This document shows, piece by piece, positions 5,942 to 9,189 of a DNA stretch of 9,189 nucleotides. The position numbers and the translations under genes were made by a program. Each line of letters opens with the position of its first letter. Within the stretch, counting starts at the first letter, position 1. The notes under the pieces are model-generated. The model saw only the letters and a list, made by a program, of their open reading frames with translations. It ran no database searches and was not told where the DNA came from. This stretch comes from an uncultured Rhizobiaceae group bacterium (GTDB lineage Bacteria > Pseudomonadota > Alphaproteobacteria > Rhizobiales > Rhizobiaceae), in NCBI GenBank assembly GCA_937923355.1, contig CALAIO010000013.1:1-9189 (forward strand). Direction: 5' to 3'.

Positions 5942-6653
5942 TAATCTTCAGGATATCTGGGTTTATTTAAGTGCCAGCCCGCTTGCGCATTTAACCCTGA
6001 CGCTGGTTGCATTTCAGATCGGGTTTTACATTTACAAGAAAGGCGGCATGCACCCGCTTTTAAATCCGGTTTTAATCGCTGTCATTCTGGTTGTTGGATT
6101 TTTGCTTTCTTCTGGCACTTCCTATCAGGACTATTTTGATGGAGCGCAGTTTGTGCATTTCCTTTTGGGCCCGGCAACCGTTGCCCTTGCCATTCCCTTG
6201 TACCGCCAGTTTGATCGCGTAAGACAATCTGCACTGGCCATTTTTGCAAGTTTGATCGCTGGTTCTGTTACAGCAATACTTTCAGCGGTTGGCATTGGTT
6301 ATCTATTGTCTGCTTCACAAGATACGCTGATTGCCCTTGCGCCAAAATCTGTAACTGCACCCGTTGCCATGGGCATTGCAGAACAACTTGGCGGTTTGCC
6401 TTCGCTAACGGCAGTATTGGTCATTACCACAGGTATTCTGGGTGCCATGATAGGCCCGATCGTGCTTAATTTAATCGGCGTTAAAGACATGGCGGCGAGG
6501 GGGCTTGCCATGGGAACTACCAGCCACGGGATTGGAACAGCAAGAGCGCTTCAGGTAAGCGAGGTGGCAGGTGCATTTTCAGGGCTTGCGATGGGGTTGA
6601 ATGCGCTGGCAACGGCAATTTTACTCCCGCTCATTTGGCAATGGCTTTTTTAA
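5934..6653 (+). CDS. lrgB: LrgB/CidB family membrane protein
   Basis: A 239-residue polytopic inner-membrane protein of the LrgB family, the partner of LrgA. Visible hallmarks are FLLGPATVALAIPLY (76-90), PKSVTAPVAM (137-146), TTGILGAMIGP (165-175) and GTTSHGIGTARA (194-205), which lie in the conserved core of the fold. The ATG at 5934 is preferred to ATG 5922, because AGG at 5925-5927 is 6 nt upstream of it while no ribosome binding site precedes 5922. The gene overlaps the end of lrgA by 8 bases, so translation is probably coupled. The LrgAB pair is expected to export or exchange small carboxylic acids or to affect envelope stability; the sequence does not decide which. No terminator is evident after the stop codon. 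Confidence 0.92.
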   Translation: MNNNLQDIWVYLSASPLAHLTLTLVAFQIGFYIYKKGGMHPLLNPVLIAVILVVGFLLSSGTSYQDYFDGAQFVHFLLGPATVALAIPLYRQFDRVRQSALAIFASLIAGSVTAILSAVGIGYLLSASQDTLIALAPKSVTAPVAMGIAEQLGGLPSLTAVLVITTGILGAMIGPIVLNLIGVKDMAARGLAMGTTSHGIGTARALQVSEVAGAFSGLAMGLNALATAILLPLIWQWLF

Positions 6654-6697
6654 ATCGGCAGGCATTGAATAAAGTTTGTTTCCTGATGCAGATTTTC

Positions 6698-6726
6698 TTG
6701 ACAGCGCGCGCGTATCAACCTAGAAA
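6698..6726 (+). promoter_or_regulatory. Promoter of the tRNA-Met gene
   Basis: A consensus -35 TTGACA (6698-6703) is followed by 17 bp and TAGAAA (6721-6726). The next bases, CCGC, give a GC-rich discriminator, typical of stable-RNA promoters under stringent control. The spacer carries a run of alternating GC. The start of transcription would be near 6733, giving a leader of about 63 nt. The rest of 6654-6795 holds nothing else I can support. Confidence 0.6.
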
Positions 6727-6795
6727 CCGCTTCAGTTGGCCGATAAACCAAGTAGAACGCGGCCAATATCTCCCATTGATGAATGTCAATGACAA

Positions 6796-6872
6796 GGCGG
6801 GGTAGCTCAGGTGGTTAGAGCAGCGGAATCATAATCCGCGTGTCGGGGGTTCAAGTCCCTCTCCCGCTACCA
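6796..6872 (+). tRNA. tRNA-Met (CAU), elongator type
   Basis: A 77-nt cloverleaf with encoded CCA. Acceptor GGCGGGG pairs with TCCCGCT with G-U pairs at both ends (1-72 and 7-66). The D stem is GCTC/GAGC with a 9-nt loop, the anticodon stem GCGGA/TCCGC with loop ATCATAA (anticodon CAT), the variable loop GTGTC, and the T arm GGGGG-TTCAAGT-CCCTC. The anticodon stem lacks the three G-C pairs of initiator tRNA, and the first pair is G-U rather than the C-A mismatch, so it is not the initiator. A lysidine-modified tRNA-Ile2, which also has a CAT gene anticodon, is less likely but cannot be ruled out by eye. Confidence 0.93.
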
Positions 6873-6957
6873 GATAAATATATTGTTTTTTATATACTTG
6901 GGTAAAATTGTTTTTCCTATTTTGATGAGTAAAAGAGCATCGATATATCGTTCAAAC

Positions 6958-9189
6958 TTATCCATCTTTTCTTGCATCACCGTATCCGCCGCCGCCTGGT
7001 GTTTGGATGATGATTGACTGGCCACTTTTGACGGCAAGTTGTGTTCGGCCTTCAAGTTCTTTTTCGTTACCTTCTTCACAGCGCATAGCATTGCGGCCTA
7101 GTACGCCGTTGCCGCCGTTTTTAATACCAGATGCAGGAACTTTGCGACGCCCACAAAGGAAGGAAACATCCATGGGTTCCAGAAAACGAATTGTACGGTT
7201 GAGGCCATTGCCGCCATGCCATTTGCCTTTACCGCCAGAGCCTTTCCTGATTTGGAAAGTTTCCAGCACAACCGGATAACGCATTTCCAGAACTTCAGGG
7301 TCAGTTAATCTTGTATTGGTCATATGGGTGTGAACAGCATCTGTGCCGTTAAAGCCATTGCCAGCGCCGGAGCCACCGCAGATTGTTTCGTAATATTGAT
7401 GAACATCATTGCCGAAATTGAAATTATTCATGGTTCCCTGAGCGCCTGCTAGCGCGCCCAAAGCCTGGAAGAGACAATCGGTTACTGCTTGGCTTACTTC
7501 TACATTGCCGGCAACAACTGCAGCCGGGTATTGCGGCGTTAACATGCAGTTCTCTGGCAAAATGATATTGAGCGGACGCATGCACCCTTCATTGAGCGGG
7601 ATGTCATCATCTACCATGCAGCGGAATGTATAAAGTACGGCTGCTCTCGTGACGGGTTCTGGCGCATTGAAATTATCTGCCTGTTGTGGCGAAGTTCCTC
7701 TAAACTCTATGGTTGCTGTTCGCGTATCTTTATCAACCGTTAGCTTGACCTTTATCTTGCAGCCCTGATCGAAAAAGACTTCTGCGTCCCCATCTTTCAG
7801 GTTTGCTATAACGCGGCGCACACATTCTTCGGCGTAGTCGCGTACATGGCTCATGTAGGAAAGTACGACTTCCAAACCGAAAGATTGAACCATGGATTTG
7901 AGTTCTGCGACGCCTTTCTCATTTGCAGCGATTTGGGCTTTCAAATCGGCGACATTTTGGTCAACGTTTCGACACGGATATTTTCCACCGCCGAGTTTGG
8001 CGCGAATTTCGGTGTCGAGAAATTCCCCTTGTTTTACCAAATGGAGATTATCGAGCACCACGCCTTCTTCTTCGATGGAGGTTGCACGCGGAGTCATTGA
8101 GCCTGGTGCCATACCACCCACATCAGCATGGTGACCGCGTGAAGCAACAAAGAAGATGGGTTTTTCGCTCTCGTTAAACACAGGGGTCACAACAGTAATA
8201 TCGGGTAGATGCGTGCCGCCATTGTAAGGTGCGTTGGTGACAAAAACATCACCGCGGTTCATTTTTGGATGAATACGGATGATGCTTTCAACTGATCTGT
8301 CCATGGAGCCCAGATGCACTGGCGTATGTGGTGCATTGGCGATCAGTTTGCCGTCTCCATCAAAGACAGCGCAGGAAAAGTCCAGCCGTTCCTTGATGTT
8401 GGTTGAGCGCGCAGTTTTTTGAAGGCGCACGCCCATTTGTTCCGCAATCGACATAAATAGATTGTTGAAGACTTCCAGCATTACCGGATCAGCTTCTTCT
8501 GAGACCCTGTGCTTTACAGCCTCAGCTTCCTGTCTTGTTAAAATAACATGACTATAAGCATTCACGCTTGCTTGCCAATTTGGCTCTACAATGATTGTGC
8601 CGATGTCTTCGATGATGATTGCAGGACCGATAATTGACTGGCCTGGAGCAAGTTCATCACGTTTATAAATATTCGCCTCTTTCCATTCACCGCCGCTGTA
8701 GAATTTTGCCGTTTTAAAGGCTGAAGGTTTATCTGAAATTCGCGGGCTCTTTGTTTCGATGTTACCAGCACTCCCGCCAAAGGTTTCAATTTCCATAAGC
8801 TCCAACACCAAAGGTGTATTGGGCATGAGGAAGCCGAATTGTTCTTTATGTATGCGCTCGAATGCTGAAATCATTTCATCCAATGTGGAGAGGGGAACAT
8901 CAAGGCTTGTATCGGTACCTGCATATTTCAGATGTACGCTTGCCTTGGTTGTTGTGGCACTTTCAGTTACGCCCTGGTTGACGAGTTCTTGAACCGTTTC
9001 TTTTTGCAAATCTTTCAAGTGCTTATTGACTTCAGCAAGCAGCGTTTCATCCAGTTCTTTTTCGATGCTTTTTTGGCGGGCTGCTTTGATGTTTGCCAGT
9101 CCCATCCCATATGCGGAAAGTATGCCCGAGAAGTGGTGGATGATAACCGTTTTCATGCCAAGAATATCTGCAACGGCACAGGCATGTTG
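6958..9189 (-). CDS. 5-oxoprolinase/hydantoinase, HyuA C-terminus fused to HyuB (partial, 5' end beyond window)
   Basis: The frame is open from base 9189 to the stop at 6958, giving 743 residues; the first ones ([14 protein letters not shown], then LSAYGMGLA) are mid-HyuA, so the true start lies outside. Fused enzymes of this kind have about 1200 residues, so roughly the last 60 percent is here. They hydrolyse 5-oxoproline to glutamate with ATP in the cytoplasm; relatives act on hydantoins. Fragment residues 1 to about 215 are the HyuA C-terminal part ([18 protein letters not shown] near 182-199). HyuB follows from about 233 ([20 protein letters not shown]), with [34 protein letters not shown] and a C-terminal GGGGYGD. 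No frameshift or internal stop is seen. It is convergent with the tRNA gene across 85 bp. Oxoprolinase versus hydantoinase specificity cannot be settled from this part. Confidence 0.92.
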   Translation of the reverse strand, partial: QHACAVADILGMKTVIIHHFSGILSAYGMGLANIKAARQKSIEKELDETLLAEVNKHLKDLQKETVQELVNQGVTESATTTKASVHLKYAGTDTSLDVPLSTLDEMISAFERIHKEQFGFLMPNTPLVLELMEIETFGGSAGNIETKSPRISDKPSAFKTAKFYSGGEWKEANIYKRDELAPGQSIIGPAIIIEDIGTIIVEPNWQASVNAYSHVILTRQEAEAVKHRVSEEADPVMLEVFNNLFMSIAEQMGVRLQKTARSTNIKERLDFSCAVFDGDGKLIANAPHTPVHLGSMDRSVESIIRIHPKMNRGDVFVTNAPYNGGTHLPDITVVTPVFNESEKPIFFVASRGHHADVGGMAPGSMTPRATSIEEEGVVLDNLHLVKQGEFLDTEIRAKLGGGKYPCRNVDQNVADLKAQIAANEKGVAELKSMVQSFGLEVVLSYMSHVRDYAEECVRRVIANLKDGDAEVFFDQGCKIKVKLTVDKDTRTATIEFRGTSPQQADNFNAPEPVTRAAVLYTFRCMVDDDIPLNEGCMRPLNIILPENCMLTPQYPAAVVAGNVEVSQAVTDCLFQALGALAGAQGTMNNFNFGNDVHQYYETICGGSGAGNGFNGTDAVHTHMTNTRLTDPEVLEMRYPVVLETFQIRKGSGGKGKWHGGNGLNRTIRFLEPMDVSFLCGRRKVPASGIKNGGNGVLGRNAMRCEEGNEKELEGRTQLAVKSGQSIIIQTPGGGGYGDARKDG

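Noticed and set aside
6796..6872. tRNA gene as an integration site of a mobile element
   Set aside because: No integrase and no repeat of the tRNA 3' end is visible in the window.
6873..6957. Terminator between the tRNA gene and the oxoprolinase
   Set aside because: There is a six-T run and a CGATATATCG palindrome at 6941-6950, but neither makes a stable stem followed by a T-run on the right strand.

Overview
The window looks like chromosomal DNA from an alphaproteobacterium, most likely of the Hyphomicrobiales/Rhizobiales type and of moderate to low GC (judged by eye). The clues are the elongator-type tRNA-Met sequence, the fused HyuA/HyuB 5-oxoprolinase, the close match of MnmA and the ROK kinase to proteobacterial forms, and possible CtrA-style TTAA boxes. 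No mobile element, CRISPR array or rRNA is visible.

Left part (1-2017): a secreted alpha/beta hydrolase of the PHB-depolymerase/LpqC type runs off the left edge on the minus strand. Divergent from it is a GbsR/MarR-type regulator (663-1226), followed by a free-standing DUF4166-like protein (1295-2017). Two copies of the same palindrome, ATTTCTGT-N4-ACAGAAAT, mark this pair. One sits on the -10, predicted transcription start and start codon of the regulator gene; the other lies 23 bp before the DUF4166-like gene. This reads as a self-contained auto-regulated unit with a leaderless regulator mRNA.

Middle left (2037-3404): two minus-strand genes encode poorly characterised proteins. One is a secreted protein with eight cysteines. 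The other resembles a group I truncated hemoglobin along its whole length but has Phe at the proximal-His position and His at B10. The AT-rich divergent region in front of it holds a TTAA-N7-TTAA box suitably placed for CtrA activation, a 16-bp palindrome, and a good sigma70-like promoter for mnmA.

Middle right (3405-6653): plus-strand housekeeping and metabolic genes. mnmA (tRNA 2-thiouridylase) overlaps mak (ROK fructokinase) by ATGA, and then come overlapping lrgA and lrgB (CidA/LrgA plus LrgB membrane pair).

Right part (6654-9189): a tRNA-Met(CAU) gene with a strong -35 and a GC-rich discriminator, convergent with the C-terminal two thirds of a fused 5-oxoprolinase (HyuA C-terminus plus HyuB) that enters from the right edge.

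No clearly new multi-gene system is visible. The best leads are the regulator/DUF4166 regulon with twin operators and the apparently heme-ligand-less truncated-globin homologue.
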